Under the pieces are notes generated by a model that searched no databases, was not told the DNA's origin, and worked only from the letters and a program-made list of their open reading frames with translations. Below, one piece after another: positions 1-10,707 of a stretch of DNA of 64,000 nucleotides. A program made the position numbers and the translations under genes. How positions within the stretch are numbered: the stretch's first letter is position 1; each line of letters starts with the position of its first letter. Source of the stretch: Epichloe hybrida. Taxonomy: Eukaryota > Ascomycota > Sordariomycetes > Hypocreales > Clavicipitaceae. The stretch covers positions 372,001-436,000 of the forward strand of contig JAFEKR010000023.1 of the NCBI GenBank assembly GCA_019022495.1, given 5' to 3'.

Positions 1-2224
1 GTCTTCCGCGTGTGTGTCTAGTCATCCAAAAGTCCTGTCCGTACGAGGTTGAATAGTCCTTTTTGTGGGATAGCTCGAGCGTTTGCAGGATGCTCTGTCC
101 ATAACCATTAGCACACATGTCACGTCTGTTGAAAGAAGAGGAGAAAAAAAAAGAGAAACTCACCCTGACCCAAGTCGGATTGTTGAACGGCACATGAACC
201 CAAACAAACTTGCTGCTCTTGACATCTGGCGTCGTAAAAGCCATGGGAACACCATCCACAATCACCGTCTCCCCGCTCGGTCGACCTTTGTGGTCACTGG
301 CCATCTTCCGAATAGCAACCACTGCTTCCGGCAACCTCGGCAACGCCTCCAGATCATCTTCATCACTGACAATGTCCTCCGCCAACGCACTCCTACTCCG
401 TGGTGAGAATGACGGGAAGTCTCGATATTCAAGACGAGACCCGTCGCTGCCCAAGCTAAAGGACCGACTGACCGAACGGCCCATGCGGCCTCGCAAGGGA
501 GGCGACAACCGATCCACAGCTAGATCCTGCTCAAAGTCGGCGCGTATGAGGGGCAATGGGGCTCGCATAGGTATCGATCTAGGTGAGATCGCCCGCGACG
601 GCGGTGTAATGGGCCCAACGGGGGTGGCAGGAGTAGCAACAGGCGCCGAGCGAGGGGTTTGTCTGGTAAACATGGCCGCATTGACGGGCCGTATGACGGG
701 CGATCCAGGCGACGACACAAATCCTGTACTAGACAAGGTGTCCTGTATCCCGAGAGCATTCTTCACCGTCATCGGGCTCGGCGACGGAGCAGCCACGGGG
801 ATCGTAGCCGGCGCACTCGGGCGATTCTCTCTCTCAATGAGACCCGTCCGTCCACGCTGCCTCGGAAACCTTCCCTTCTCCGGGGAACCCTTCACCTCGT
901 TCAGCCGCTCACTCAAACATGCCTCGGGGCCTTTATTCAGAAACTCCCGGAGCGGCAAGCGAGTCGACCATGCTCTCATAACCGAAGGCTCCTCCGCCTC
1001 CTGCTGTTGCCCCCGACTGGCAGGCGGGTCGTCGAAGAAGCCGTGAACTTCCACCGTGACCTTTTGCTCCAGCCCCAGCTTCCACTGGCCACCGCACATT
1101 TCGTCGTCATTGAAATTCGCATCGGCATGATCAATCTGACGAGCGAGCTGCTTGAGGAACATGCGCATCGTATGCACGTTGTGGCGACCAAAGGACGCCA
1201 TGTTCGCATGGTCGCTCTGCAGCGGAAAGATGCGTTCCTGCCTCACGCCCAGAATAGCAGACTTGATGGATGTCAGGGGCGCCGTAAAGTACACGTCCCT
1301 GGAATCCGAGCCGGCCGCCGCACCGCCCCAGAGTCGCGAGTCAATCGTCTCGTAAAACGTCCACACTTGCAGGTCGTGAGACGCAGCTCTGAAGTCCTCG
1401 TCGACATGAACGAGTAGGCTGTTTCCGACTCGCAGGTCATCCGTGATGGATGTAGGCAGAGGACTCGTCAGCTGTAGCAGGTTCTGAATGCCGTTCGCCA
1501 GGCTTGGCATGGCGAAGTAGCTAGATCCTTGATGTGGTGTGCCTTGACTTCCTATCAGCATATTTTTTTTTTTCTGACCATGGCACCATGGCTGAGCAAG
1601 TTCGTGCACATGTCCAAACTCACCGAAGAATGCAACTCCATAACACTCGCGCAGTATATTCCCATTTCGGCCGTCTTTCCCTGCCTTGGCCAAGGCCATC
1701 TTGACCACCAACCCGCCAATGCTGTGCCCGATAAAGAGAACCGGTCTCTCCTGACCTTCCCTGGCCCTCAACTGCTGCAAGTCCTGCAGCAGTGCATCCG
1801 CGAGCACGCTCAGGGTAGTACCCCCCCCTATCTCGGGGTGCTCGTACAGCAAGATTCTCGCGCGGTCTGCCTCCCGCCGAATCCCCTGTCGGATCCAGGA
1901 TGGCGAGGGCCGGTCCGCATCCTCCTTGACCTCGGCATCGCGCATCGATAGCGCGCCGTAGTAGCGACTCATCAGCCCATCGCGGTTCCAGCTGCGAAAG
2001 GGGTGTCCGCCGGGACACGGCACGGCAACAATGTCGACGGTTGTCTTGTCGTGGGTGAGACTGCCTGGCGGGTCGATGGAGAAGCGCAGGCGGGCATCTT
2101 TCTCGCCATCTCCATTGCTCTGAGCATCCTCCTCCTTCTCATCAACGCCATCCGTGTCGGACGATTGCGAGGAGAGTTGAGGGTGGGCGGGGTTGACGGG
2201 TTCCGCCGCTGGGCGAGACAGCAT
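1..2224 (-). CDS. Alpha/beta-hydrolase (DUF676-type) fused to a CorA-like region; 3' end beyond the left edge
   Basis: The start is the ATG at 2224. Exons are 2224..1624, 1542..164 and 94..<1, with GT-AG introns 1543..1623 and 95..163. The first exon carries the nucleophile-elbow motif GHSIGG and, across intron 1, the motif FFGTPHQGS, both typical of the lipase-like serine hydrolases (DUF676/Rog1 type) common in filamentous fungi. A long Ser/Pro-rich linker follows. The motif WVHVPFNNPTWV and, in exon 3, FWMTRHTRGR resemble the start of the CorA-like (Mg2+ transporter-like) region found at the C-end of many fungal hydrolase or ankyrin fusions. The membrane helices expected for CorA would lie outside the window, so that assignment is inference. 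Hydrolase identity is well supported; the substrate is unknown. The N-terminus is acidic and has no obvious signal peptide. Confidence 0.8.
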   Translation of the reverse strand, partial: MLSRPAAEPVNPAHPQLSSQSSDTDGVDEKEEDAQSNGDGEKDARLRFSIDPPGSLTHDKTTVDIVAVPCPGGHPFRSWNRDGLMSRYYGALSMRDAEVKEDADRPSPSWIRQGIRREADRARILLYEHPEIGGGTTLSVLADALLQDLQQLRAREGQERPVLFIGHSIGGLVVKMALAKAGKDGRNGNILRECYGVAFFGEFGHVHELAQPWCHGQKKKNMLIGSQGTPHQGSSYFAMPSLANGIQNLLQLTSPLPTSITDDLRVGNSLLVHVDEDFRAASHDLQVWTFYETIDSRLWGGAAAGSDSRDVYFTAPLTSIKSAILGVRQERIFPLQSDHANMASFGRHNVHTMRMFLKQLARQIDHADANFNDDEMCGGQWKLGLEQKVTVEVHGFFDDPPASRGQQQEAEEPSVMRAWSTRLPLREFLNKGPEACLSERLNEVKGSPEKGRFPRQRGRTGLIERENRPSAPATIPVAAPSPSPMTVKNALGIQDTLSSTGFVSSPGSPVIRPVNAAMFTRQTPRSAPVATPATPVGPITPPSRAISPRSIPMRAPLPLIRADFEQDLAVDRLSPPLRGRMGRSVSRSFSLGSDGSRLEYRDFPSFSPRSRSALAEDIVSDEDDLEALPRLPEAVVAIRKMASDHKGRPSGETVIVDGVPMAFTTPDVKSSKFVWVHVPFNNPTWVRVSFSFFFSSSFNRRDMCANGYGQSILQTLELSHKKDYSTSYGQDFWMTRHTRGR

Positions 2225-2312
2225 CGCTCAACAAGGACAAGAGACAAGAATGAAAGTTGGAGTCTGTCTGGTGGTTGCACGCACTGTGATGCACTGTGCT
2301 CGTCCTTGCCCC

Positions 2313-2348
2313 AACTCTGCAAACTCTGCAAACTCTGCAAACTCTGCA
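2313..2348. repeat. Four tandem copies of a 9-bp unit (AACTCTGCA)
   Basis: Four perfect 9-bp units lie about 90 bp upstream of the ATG of the hydrolase gene at 2224, so in its promoter or 5' leader. The array is short and exact, which suggests recent slippage. Confidence 0.9.
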
Positions 2349-3122
2349 ATGGGGAAATGAATACGTCAACAGAAAGGAAAGGAACAGCCGTCTAAAATAG
2401 AGACGCCGGGTTCATCCTCGATCCCTCAACAAGTCACCCGAACGGCACAGCACATTACTTGACATTCACATCACCTGCCTCCCAGCTCACGCCGCAGGTC
2501 ACGACCTCCCAGAAACGCTGCCTCTCAAAACCCCAACCGGACCGATGCTACCAACACTTGAGCAAAGTCGCAATTCGTCCATCCCACGCTGCCCACGGCC
2601 TCGAGGCCGTACACAATCCATCTTCATCAAACGTAACCTTGGGTATCTGCCCATGACTGATACCCATCAACATGTTCTGTTCCCCCCTAAAAATGCTGCG
2701 CAAATCAAGAGCCAGCATTGTGCCAAGCTTACATCACAGCTCATGTGAGACACGGACGACGCCACCTTGTGATGGCGGCACATGGTACTCTAAGTGCATC
2801 GGCAAAGCGACATGGTGACCGCTTGCCACGGTTTTCTTTTTTAGGACAAGGAGCACAGGTGCCTGGAAAAGACATGTTATGCTGCAAAAATGAGCTAAAG
2901 CCTTTTCACAAGCCTTTATGTACACATGGCACGTGCGAGCATCTGCCTAACTTTTGCTATTAATGTCTAGTCCATGGTATCGTGGGAGGCAGTAACTCTA
3001 CCGCCTCATTCCTTTTCCCACCAGTCAAAGCCCAACCAAACCCAGTCGCAGCAATATGTACGGTCCCTATTGATGTAAATTCATGTACAAAGCCCAGTGC
3101 TCCCCTTTTGGTGTCCGTCGTG
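2349..3122. other. Intergenic region, no gene seen
   Basis: This lies between the 5' end of the hydrolase gene and the 3' end of the zinc-finger gene. Only short frames are present, with no recognisable domain and no splice-linked series. It should hold the hydrolase promoter and the zinc-finger 3'UTR. Confidence 0.6.
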
Positions 3123-5355
3123 TCAAATGATCTCATAGTCTTTCACAGTTGTACAATGCAATGTAGCCTCGGAATAAAGCCTGTTCTCGATGACGCACTG
3201 TTGTCCAGGGCGCAGAGGAAACGCACTGTTGGGACCGAGTTGCACAATCTGTCCAATCGTTGTTATCTTCACCTTGCCGGATGCTACAGAGTACATTTGC
3301 ACTTTGTCGCGCTGTATCGGTACATGATAAATTTGTCCCGGGCGGATCGTCAACACATTGAACCATGTGTCGGAGCACATGACAATAGGAGTCGACGAAG
3401 CCAAAAATGCCCCCGAGTATGCCACATCTAATTTTATACGTTAGTCGAGACGCATGCTTGAATGAAACATAGGGAGAGCTGATTTCCACGCACTTTGACG
3501 TGAGTCTTGGCTTGTTACTCGGCCAGGTGCAATTTCCCAGCCTTCCATTTCGTAATCTGCCTCCTCAGTCTGATTAGAGAGGCCAGTTGCCGCCGTGTCC
3601 TGTTGTGCAATTGGCGAACGTGTTGAAGACTGTGAGCCTGAGACGTCTTTGTCAGCTTGAAGACGAGCCAAGACGCTTTGTCTGACTGATCTTCGGCCAG
3701 GAAGGATATGTTCCGGTGCATTCTGAGGCGACAAAGCCGAGGACGAAGGAGGCGCCGTCGAGCCGTTTGATAGAGGTGTCGCTGTAAATGCCGTGCTACT
3801 CGGCAATGGGCGACTCAAATGCGCGGGAGCAGAGCTTGAAAAGTTCGACTGGTCGAGTGAAGAGTGGTTTGGTGCAATATTCACATGTTGCCATGAATTC
3901 CCAACGTTTCCTGGTACATGGTCCTGCAGTCCACCGTTCCAATTTGTGCATGTCTGCGTCGAGTATGGGGCAGATGTATTCTGCCTCTTAGTTCTGGCTC
4001 CCCCCTGATCACATGCTTGTCGTTTTGCTTGAGAAGAAATCGCATTGGCAATCATATCAGGCAATCGCGGCTCAACAGGAGGAGGAGCGTTGGCGGGTAG
4101 AGGATTTTGGGACACAACAATACAAGGTGACGATCCTGAGGCATTCTTATACGTGCCGACCTGGGTGAATGTCCCGTCTTGATTGTCGTTGACCTGAGCA
4201 TATCGATGTGCACCGCCAAAATGTCCAGCTAAGCCGTGAAGGTTGGGCAGAGTTCGCCGACAGTCCCGAATCGGACATATGAACGGAAAATCTGGATTCT
4301 CGGACAACTTATACTTTGCCGGGATCAAAGCTCCTCTTGTTGGTGTGTGAAGTCCTGTAGCGTCTGTCTCTCTGATTTTAGCTTCAAACGAAACCATCAT
4401 TCAATGTTGCGAATATACTTACCGACAAAGACCAAGTACGGTGTGCCGTCCAAGGCTATATGAATCTGCTTGTTTTTGGTTGGTGCGGGACTCGAAGTTC
4501 TCGTGCTATCAAAGGACTTGATGCCATGTTTCGAGTTTGATGCTATAGATGATTCCCTCTGAGAGCCATTCACCTCAGAAAAGGATAGACTCTGCCGCAC
4601 TGGCATGGGTAGCGGCACTGGGGTTACTGGCGTAGACAACGGCCTCGTTGTCGTGGCATCAGGAATCCGATTTTTCAAGTAAGGTGAATCGAGTGCGGCC
4701 AAATTGCTCCCTGGTGGTCTCGGATTGATAGGCGGGCCAGTTTTGGTAGCCAGTGCTTCCGATGAATAGGAAGGCAACGGAACAGGGGCTTTCCCACACA
4801 ACAATCCGTATTAGCCATTGGGCAAAGCTTCGCTACAAAAAAAGAAGAAGAAAAGAAGAAGAAAAAGAAAAAAAAGGTGAATCACTCACTCTCTATCTTG
4901 CCATTTGACAGATCGGGTGAATTCGTCTTCGTTTCATGTCCTATACCAGACGGACCTGACGCTTCCGTTTCTGCTTTCCTTGCCATCCATCGATCCTGTG
5001 AAGCAACGATGCCCATGTGAATCGACAGCTTTGGTAGGTTTTGCATATTCTGACCGATCGTGCTACTCACCTCAGGCTTCAAGTCGAGTTCCACTACAGA
5101 GTCCTCGCCATCATCTTCGCCATCTTCATCTTCATCTTCATCGTCTTCTTCTTCTTCTTCTTCTTCTGCTTCTTCATCATCCTCATCATCATCATCATCA
5201 GTGCTGCTTCCCCAGGTTTCGACTCCTGACGCTTGCCATGTTGGATCGCCTTCACTGCTGTCTTTCTGGAAATTTAGCGGAGAACGAGCAGTTGTTCCTT
5301 GCAGCTCAGTGGCGGCCGCCGCCGGTTCGGGCGCCGCTGTTTGGGGCGTCTCCAT
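3123..5355 (-). CDS. Atypical C2H2 zinc-finger protein with acidic tract and possible cupin-like C-terminal domain
   Basis: Five exons (5355..5071, 4995..4890, 4788..4423, 4381..3494, 3427..3123) give 649 residues. An Asp/Glu-rich tract sits around residues 40-85. Exon 4 encodes CPIRDC followed by LPNLHGLAGHFGGAHR, giving C288, C293, H306 and H311 as likely zinc ligands in a C-x4-C...H-x4-H pattern. The last ~100 residues (VLTIRPGQIYHV, LGPNSAFPLRPGQ) look like a compact beta-rich, possibly cupin-like domain; that fold call is inference. Intron 4 is only 41 bp (4382..4422). Intron 1 (75 bp, 4996..5070) is open in frame, so retention would add 25 residues. The in-frame ATG at 5418 is an alternative start. 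Probably nuclear; no specific homologue recognised. Confidence 0.75.
4831..4876. repeat. A/G-rich simple repeat inside intron 2 of the zinc-finger gene
   Basis: The top strand is an almost pure purine tract of AAG/AAAAG units. On the coding strand it becomes the pyrimidine tract of intron 4789..4889. Confidence 0.8.
5118..5200. repeat. Trinucleotide repeat (TCT/TCA) encoding the acidic tract
   Basis: CTT/CAT-type trinucleotide repeats read on the minus strand as GAA/GAT codons and form the Glu/Asp run of the zinc-finger protein. The repeat length sets the acidic tract length, so allelic variation is likely. Confidence 0.85.
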
Positions 5356-5418
5356 GATTATCTCGATGCTTGAATCACCCGGATGATTTGAATCCGTAAG
5401 GCAGGAAGTGGTTCTCAC

Positions 5419-5957
5419 AAGACTGTTGTCTCAAACATCGATGGCGCATAACGCGAAAGCAAGCCGACAGCTAGCCGAGATTTAGCAAGCATGTACGGCA
5501 GGGCCTGGGTGTCTTGAGCGCGACCGAGGTGCGAGTGAAATAGCTAAATAGTCCGCCTATGGGTATGGGGCACAAGGCCAAGACGTCGCTGTGCGCTGCT
5601 CGTGCGTGCAGATAATATGAATGAAAGAATGACTGACAGTGAAGGTGCGCGGCGCGACGGCTCGCGTTCTGCACCTTCCTAAAAGGGCCAAAGTGCAGAG
5701 CCCCCTGATGTGTGAACAGGTCAAATCCCTCCACATGGCACGTACACGCAATCGAGGACCATAAGACGCGCGCTCTTCAAATAAAACGAAGCAAATTCTT
5801 AGTTAGCAAAGAAGTTGTTCATCACTCGTTAGAATAAACCTCCATTCATCAAATCAAACGCACGTAAATCTCATAGCACACAGTATATTGTCAACTCATG
5901 ACAAGCCCTAACGTACAAAGAATGGGAGCCTCATCCTCCAATTCACCCATCGACCCC
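5419..5957. other. Intergenic region between the zinc-finger gene and bL27m
   Basis: It holds the zinc-finger promoter and the 3'UTR of the ribosomal protein gene. No convincing coding frame or RNA gene was seen. Confidence 0.6.
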
Positions 5958-6841
5958 CTATTTGCTCTTCTTGGAAACTTTCTTGGCCGCCTTCTTGGCC
6001 GCCTTCTTACTCACAGCTTTCACAGCCTTGACATCCCCCATCTCAACCCTCTTCTTCTCCGCCGTCCTCTGGCCCTCCAGTTCCCGTTCCCTCCTCCACC
6101 GCCTATGCCTAAACCACTGCTTCCGCGTCCTAAATCTCTTGGTCCTCAGCTTCGTCGTCTTCACCAGCCGTCCAATGCGCCAGTTATCCTCGCGGTAGCT
6201 ATAGTCCGATCGGAGCTTCAGTAGCCGATCCGGCTCCCCTGCCTCCACGCGCGTCACCTCAAAGGGGATTCCCGACGGAGACAGAGCAGGCTTCTCGGCA
6301 GCAGGACGGATAGGGAACGCCGTCATATTGAGACGGCGCTTGCGCTCCGCATGCTGTGGGTAGGGTAGAGTGTCGGCCTTGTCGAAGACGACGCCGATGT
6401 ATTTGCGGTCAGGGTGGCGTGATGGATCGCGATAGTACTTCACGTAGCCGGTCGCCATGGAATGAATGGTGTGGTCTCGGCCCATGATGCAGTTTTCGCC
6501 GGGCCACCAGTGCGTGCCGCGCTGTTTGTAGATGATGTTTCCGGGAATTACGTATTGATCTGCAGCAGTATTCTGGGTCAGCATTGCACCACACTGAGAT
6601 GAAATGGCCGACCCGGTGGGCTTCCATTACCTCCAGTTCTTTTAGCACCCAGCTTTTTAGGAATGCCCCTCTTGCTCTTCTTCTTGTACGCTCCCTGAGC
6701 TTTGACCGAAGCATATCGTTGACCTTGGGCAAGCACATTTGCCAATTGCCATGTTCGCGGAGCAATCGTTTGAGTAGCCGGTCTGGAAATGCAGCCAACG
6801 GCAGCCGCCAGAGAGGGCCGCTGGATCATGAGGAACCGCAT
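5958..6841 (-). CDS. MRP7: Mitochondrial large-subunit ribosomal protein bL27m (Mrp7/MRPL27 family)
   Basis: Two exons (6841..6631 and 6559..5958; intron 6560..6630) give 270 residues. The N-terminus is Arg/Ser-rich without acidic residues, fitting a mitochondrial presequence. It is followed by the family hallmark ASVKAQGAYKKKSKRGIPKK and, across the intron, DQYVIPGNIIYKQRG and GRDHTIHS, which define the bacterial L27 core. A basic C-terminal extension ending in repeated KKAAKKVSKK is typical of fungal bL27m and absent from bacterial L27. bL27 sits near the peptidyl-transferase centre of the large subunit. The ATG at 6841 was chosen because it starts a presequence-like stretch; an in-frame upstream ATG at 6901 exists. 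Divergent from LCL2 with 257 bp between start codons. Confidence 0.93.
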
Positions 6842-7098
6842 CGTTGGCGAGGCGCGAGATCTTCTCGTTGCTGTCACGGTCAACGCTGAAGAAATGCTCA
6901 AAAGACTCTTGTCGCCAGGGACCTCTCCCCAAACCTAAGATTAGAGGGTTTCGCTGACTCAGCCACTGACCCGCCAATGCGATTCTCGTATCGATAACAA
7001 ACTGGCCGAGTTTCCATGTACCCATTTTCACTGTACCAGTACGTTCCCGTCCTCACAAGTTTTACAAAATCGCGATCGGCACGTTTGCAATCACAACG

Positions 7099-7574
7099 AT
7101 GGAACTCTTAATCGCTTTCCTATCGCTTCTATCCCTGGCGGGCGCTCAGTTTGGGTTTTTCGACCAGATGTTTGGTGGCCATGACGGAGGTCACGCGCAC
7201 CACCAGCATCAGCAGCAGCCGATGCAGCAGAATAACCCCAGTGACGCATCGCACTACAAATCGCAGTTTGAACAATGTATGTTGCACTCGTTTCAATGAA
7301 CATCACTTCTGCTTCAATTTTGAGCATTATAACCTCATCTCGTGCTCTCGTGTCATGGCTCGCTAACACGCATTGAATAGCCATTTGCGACAGGTACCTG
7401 TGCCCTGACACACTCGCCTGCGTACATTTCCCACATCACTGCCCTTGCGCCTGGGACGCCAACGAAGAGAAGTTCGAGATGGGGGAAGGAAAACGTATCT
7501 GCATCTCCAAGGGAGGGTTCAAGTCCGGTGAGGCAGCGCGCAAGATTGAGCTTGCTCGGAAGGGCTTGTTGTAA
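7099..7574 (+). CDS. LCL2: Lcl2-like small secretory-pathway protein
   Basis: Exons 7099..7276 and 7381..7574 (intron 7277..7380) give 123 residues. A signal peptide ([17 protein letters not shown]) is followed by a conserved [10 protein letters not shown] segment, a His/Gln-rich linker, and the Cys-rich core [18 protein letters not shown] with a C-terminal [11 protein letters not shown]. These are the hallmarks of fungal Long Chronological Lifespan protein 2, a small secretory-pathway protein whose yeast homologue has been linked genetically to ER-associated degradation and cell wall. The length matches the family (about 120 residues). The molecular function is not established. Confidence 0.92.
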
Positions 7575-8761
7575 AAATGAGAGAAAGAGAAGCATTTGTA
7601 TTCTTTCCGACGAGGAAGGACGTGATACTCAGCGACGAGTACACTCTTTAAATTATACCTATGATGGGCTGGAAGACTAGGCTAAACGATAGAAGAGATT
7701 GGCATGTTGTCTCGGGGGCGTTGTCACAAGGGGCCAATTCTCACATCGAAACACCATCATGTTTGCACACTTGGAGTTTACAAAATCGTATACAGCAAGT
7801 TCCATTCATATATTCGCCATAGCTGAGAGAGAAAAGAAAAGTCCGTACGTATGCTGGAAGCGTGTCAAAAGCCGTCCGAGTCTGTTCACTGTACAAAGAA
7901 AAGCAGAAAACGCCGCCAGTAATTGAAGTCGGTCACCATCCGAACAAATATCAAGAACAAGTTGAAGGGGAGAAGTGAAGACTGAAGGAGAGCGCTCGAC
8001 CTGACTCATGTATTTCGCAGGCCAAGGCCAAAAAGAAAACTCCGCCGTCCTGCCGGCGAATCTACTACGAGGGGTAGGTACTATTGGGTCCGTCCGCATT
8101 CCAGCATCCATCGTGATACGTCGTCTCTTGACCACTCCTATGAATGATGAAAATGAAAATCGGTGGCTTTCCTCTCTCAAGCTACTAGTGCAAGTTGCAT
8201 TTTCGTAGCCTGCTTCGCTTGCGTGTTGTTGAGAGGCCGGACGATCTAGCGGATGGGGGTGAGATGACGGCAACCTGTGGCGGACGAGGCTTAGCAGCTT
8301 CGAGGGGCCCATTCAAAGATATGATACTTCGTAGTGAAGATACGGAAAGCAAGTTCAGGCCGGTAGGAGACGATATTTCAGGTGCAGGTGCAGCTGGAGG
8401 AGTGTTTGGGGACCGGACACTCTTGACTTCCTCGGAGGGGCGACGTTTGAAAGAAGTAAGATTGCTTCGCAATGAGGAAAGTGAGACATCGACGCCGTGG
8501 GTGTGGAGAAGCGGCCGTTGCAGCAGGGCAAGGGGAGGAGGATGCAGTCTGTTTTGGAGACTGACCGTTCTCTGGCTGACCCCCGAGGGACATGAAGGAT
8601 GATAATGAAGGTGTGAAGACATGCAGCTCGAACTCCATGATATTACGGAGACAAGAGGAGGTATCCCTCCCGGGACAGATTCCTCTCTCTTTCCCAAGAT
8701 GGAAATTTTGAGAGCTGTGCTGGATTTTCTCCTCCCGCTAGTTCTTCTTGGCCTTCTCCAC
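7575..8761. other. Intergenic region between LCL2 and Glc8, no gene seen
   Basis: Convergent 3' ends of LCL2 and the Glc8 gene flank it. Several frames of 70-170 codons are open on both strands, but none has a domain, plausible codon periodicity or splice-linked continuation. The frame that runs on from within Glc8 (8185..9180, minus) is a shadow of that gene. Confidence 0.55.
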
Positions 8762-9550
8762 CTAAGATGAACCATTTGGCATTGGAGGCACTGAGGGCAT
8801 CTCCTGGTCTTCTTCTTCGTCGTCGTCTGGGATGAATTCCGGGGTGCCAAGGAGCTGCGCGACGTTGTGCATGTCGTAGTGTTTCTTGCGGGCGACTTCG
8901 AATTGGCGGTGCTTTTCGCGTTCTTCGGGTGAAAATCCAACCATCTCGTCCTCAGCGGAGGCGGCGACACTTTGATCGTCCACATGAACCGTCTTTTCGG
9001 AGGGTTGGCGCGCATTTGCCGACACGCTTTTTTCTGCAATCTCTTCCTCGGGATCGCCCAAGCTAAGGCCCGGTATGTCGTCCTCGCCGCGCCCACCTGC
9101 AGCTTTGCGGACAGGACCACCAACTTGCAGAAAATCCTCGTCGTCGGACGGGTCCTCGGACGGGTCGTAATGTTTCGCATAGGGGGTCTTGGGCTCGGTA
9201 ATCTTCATAGTAGAGGTGCGATCCTGTTCCGTCAGGTACAGATTCGCCTCGTCCCACTTGAGGCGTTGTGACGACTCTTGGCCGTCAGGATCGTGGGTGG
9301 ATGAGCGATGCGAACCGGAGGGTCTAGTGGCCGAAGATGATGAGCGGTGATGGCCGGCATTAATTTGCGTGTTGGCGAGGGTGATTTCCTTGCCAGACAT
9401 GGACCTCTCGCGGCCTTGTCGTGGAGATGTTGCCGACGTTGTTGGTGGCGGCGACGTGTGAGACGGGGTGTGCTTTAGGATGCCCTTTGGGCGTTTGGCA
9501 TCGTGTCCCACTGGAGAATGCAGCGGCGAGGGCTCGACAGCGGAAGCCAT
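8762..9550 (-). CDS. GLC8: Protein phosphatase inhibitor-2 family regulator of PP1 (Glc8 homologue)
   Basis: A single exon of 262 residues. The PP1-binding KGILK motif lies near residues 22-26. It is followed by the IPP-2 core [15 protein letters not shown], then [14 protein letters not shown], which contains the PxTP(Y) phosphosite region, and the C-terminal signature [14 protein letters not shown], equivalent to the helical segment that reaches the PP1 active site. Most of the rest is Ser/Pro/Asp/Glu-rich and likely disordered, as expected for the family. Glc8/inhibitor-2 binds the PP1 catalytic subunit (Glc7) and modulates its activity, including in glycogen and cell-cycle control. All diagnostic blocks are in order and the start is the first ATG. 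Confidence 0.92.
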   Translation of the reverse strand: MASAVEPSPLHSPVGHDAKRPKGILKHTPSHTSPPPTTSATSPRQGRERSMSGKEITLANTQINAGHHRSSSSATRPSGSHRSSTHDPDGQESSQRLKWDEANLYLTEQDRTSTMKITEPKTPYAKHYDPSEDPSDDEDFLQVGGPVRKAAGGRGEDDIPGLSLGDPEEEIAEKSVSANARQPSEKTVHVDDQSVAASAEDEMVGFSPEEREKHRQFEVARKKHYDMHNVAQLLGTPEFIPDDDEEEDQEMPSVPPMPNGSS

Positions 9551-10707
9551 GATGAAGGATCCCTGGGTAGTTTAAAATAATGAGCTGGTTGTTTTTTTAG
9601 GAAGGACAGGTTTAGCCGAAAAAAAAGACGACGACGTACAAGAGATGCGGAGGCTAGAGCCGAGTCTGGGGCTTGCCGCTGATCGCTGAGGCTGCGATGT
9701 GCGGGGCGAACAAAATGACGAGGTGGTTCAGGTGGGAGCTCAAGTGGTGGTAGCTGGTAGACACTCGGACAGACTCGCAGAATAATGGCTCACGATGGTG
9801 GCGGAGGGGCAAGGTTTGGCTGGCGGATGAGGGAGAGGGAGAGATGGGGGGAGGGAATTCGGGGGTCGGAAGGGAGATGGATTTAATAGAGTGGTTGTAC
9901 ATGTAGAAAACAGGAAACAAGGGCACACGAGACTCTTTGTTGACCTGCAGTGGGGTTGAAAATAGGTGAAGAGTGGCGCACACTAAACGCACTAAACGCA
10001 CTAAACGCGGGGGCAGGCAGTTCAAGACAAATTAGTGGGCCCGGGCGTGGCTGTCCATTTCATGATGGATCATTCATCATCTTCATGGCCCTCATTCAAG
10101 TCTCCTCCTTCACTTCCGCCACGAAATTTCCCGTCTACCGTCTAACGTCTACCTCTACCGTCTACCGGGTTCGAATCGATCGATCGCCAGGCCGTGGTGC
10201 GAGCTGTGTTTGTGCACATGATCAGCAGACCAGACTTGATCCAGCGTCCAGCACTTCAGAGTCACCGAGTCGTGTGGCCCATCAGCGTGATGCAGCATCA
10301 CGACACAATCCAATCCTGCTGTTTCATCACCTGAAATGCGTCCATTGTTCCTGTCAGTATCAGCGTCCGACCCACCACCACCCGCCGCCCATTGGCACTG
10401 ACAGGGGGTTTATTACGATCAGATGTACTTTTGTTCTCGTGAGACGAGCCGCGATTGCTGACCTGGGTCTCATTACAACAGCGTTGATCCGTACTGCCAG
10501 TCTCTCTAGAGATCCTTGACATGACATAAATGCATGTAGCTGTTGAGTCTACACATTATTATCAGTAAATAAAGACACCGAATTATTGACACGACATTCA
10601 CAACCCATCTTTACAAAACACAGACTCCATCCATGATAAGCAATCGCACAGTAAAGTCGCCATCTCCCCCTCAGTCGTGCATCTTTATTAACAAGAAATC
10701 GCGCCAT
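9551..10707. other. Promoter of Glc8 and 3' side of the zinc-cluster gene
   Basis: No gene was recognised. The interval has long pyrimidine-rich stretches on the minus strand just upstream of the Glc8 ATG, as in many fungal promoters, and three tandem ACTAAACGC units at 9982-10008. At 10121-10170 TCTACC/GTCTA words recur irregularly. A GGGTTCGAATCG box-B-like word near 10167 lacks a box A at tRNA spacing. Confidence 0.55.
9982..10008. repeat. Three tandem 9-bp units (ACTAAACGC)
   Basis: Three perfect copies lie about 430 bp upstream of the Glc8 start codon. Short minisatellite; no function inferred. Confidence 0.85.

Noticed and set aside
7806..8312. 168-codon minus-strand frame downstream of Glc8
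   Set aside because: No motif and no support from splice signals; probably 3'UTR or intergenic.
8185..9180. 331-codon minus-strand frame overlapping Glc8
   Set aside because: Alternate frame of Glc8 running into its 3'UTR; low-complexity Ser/Pro/Arg composition.
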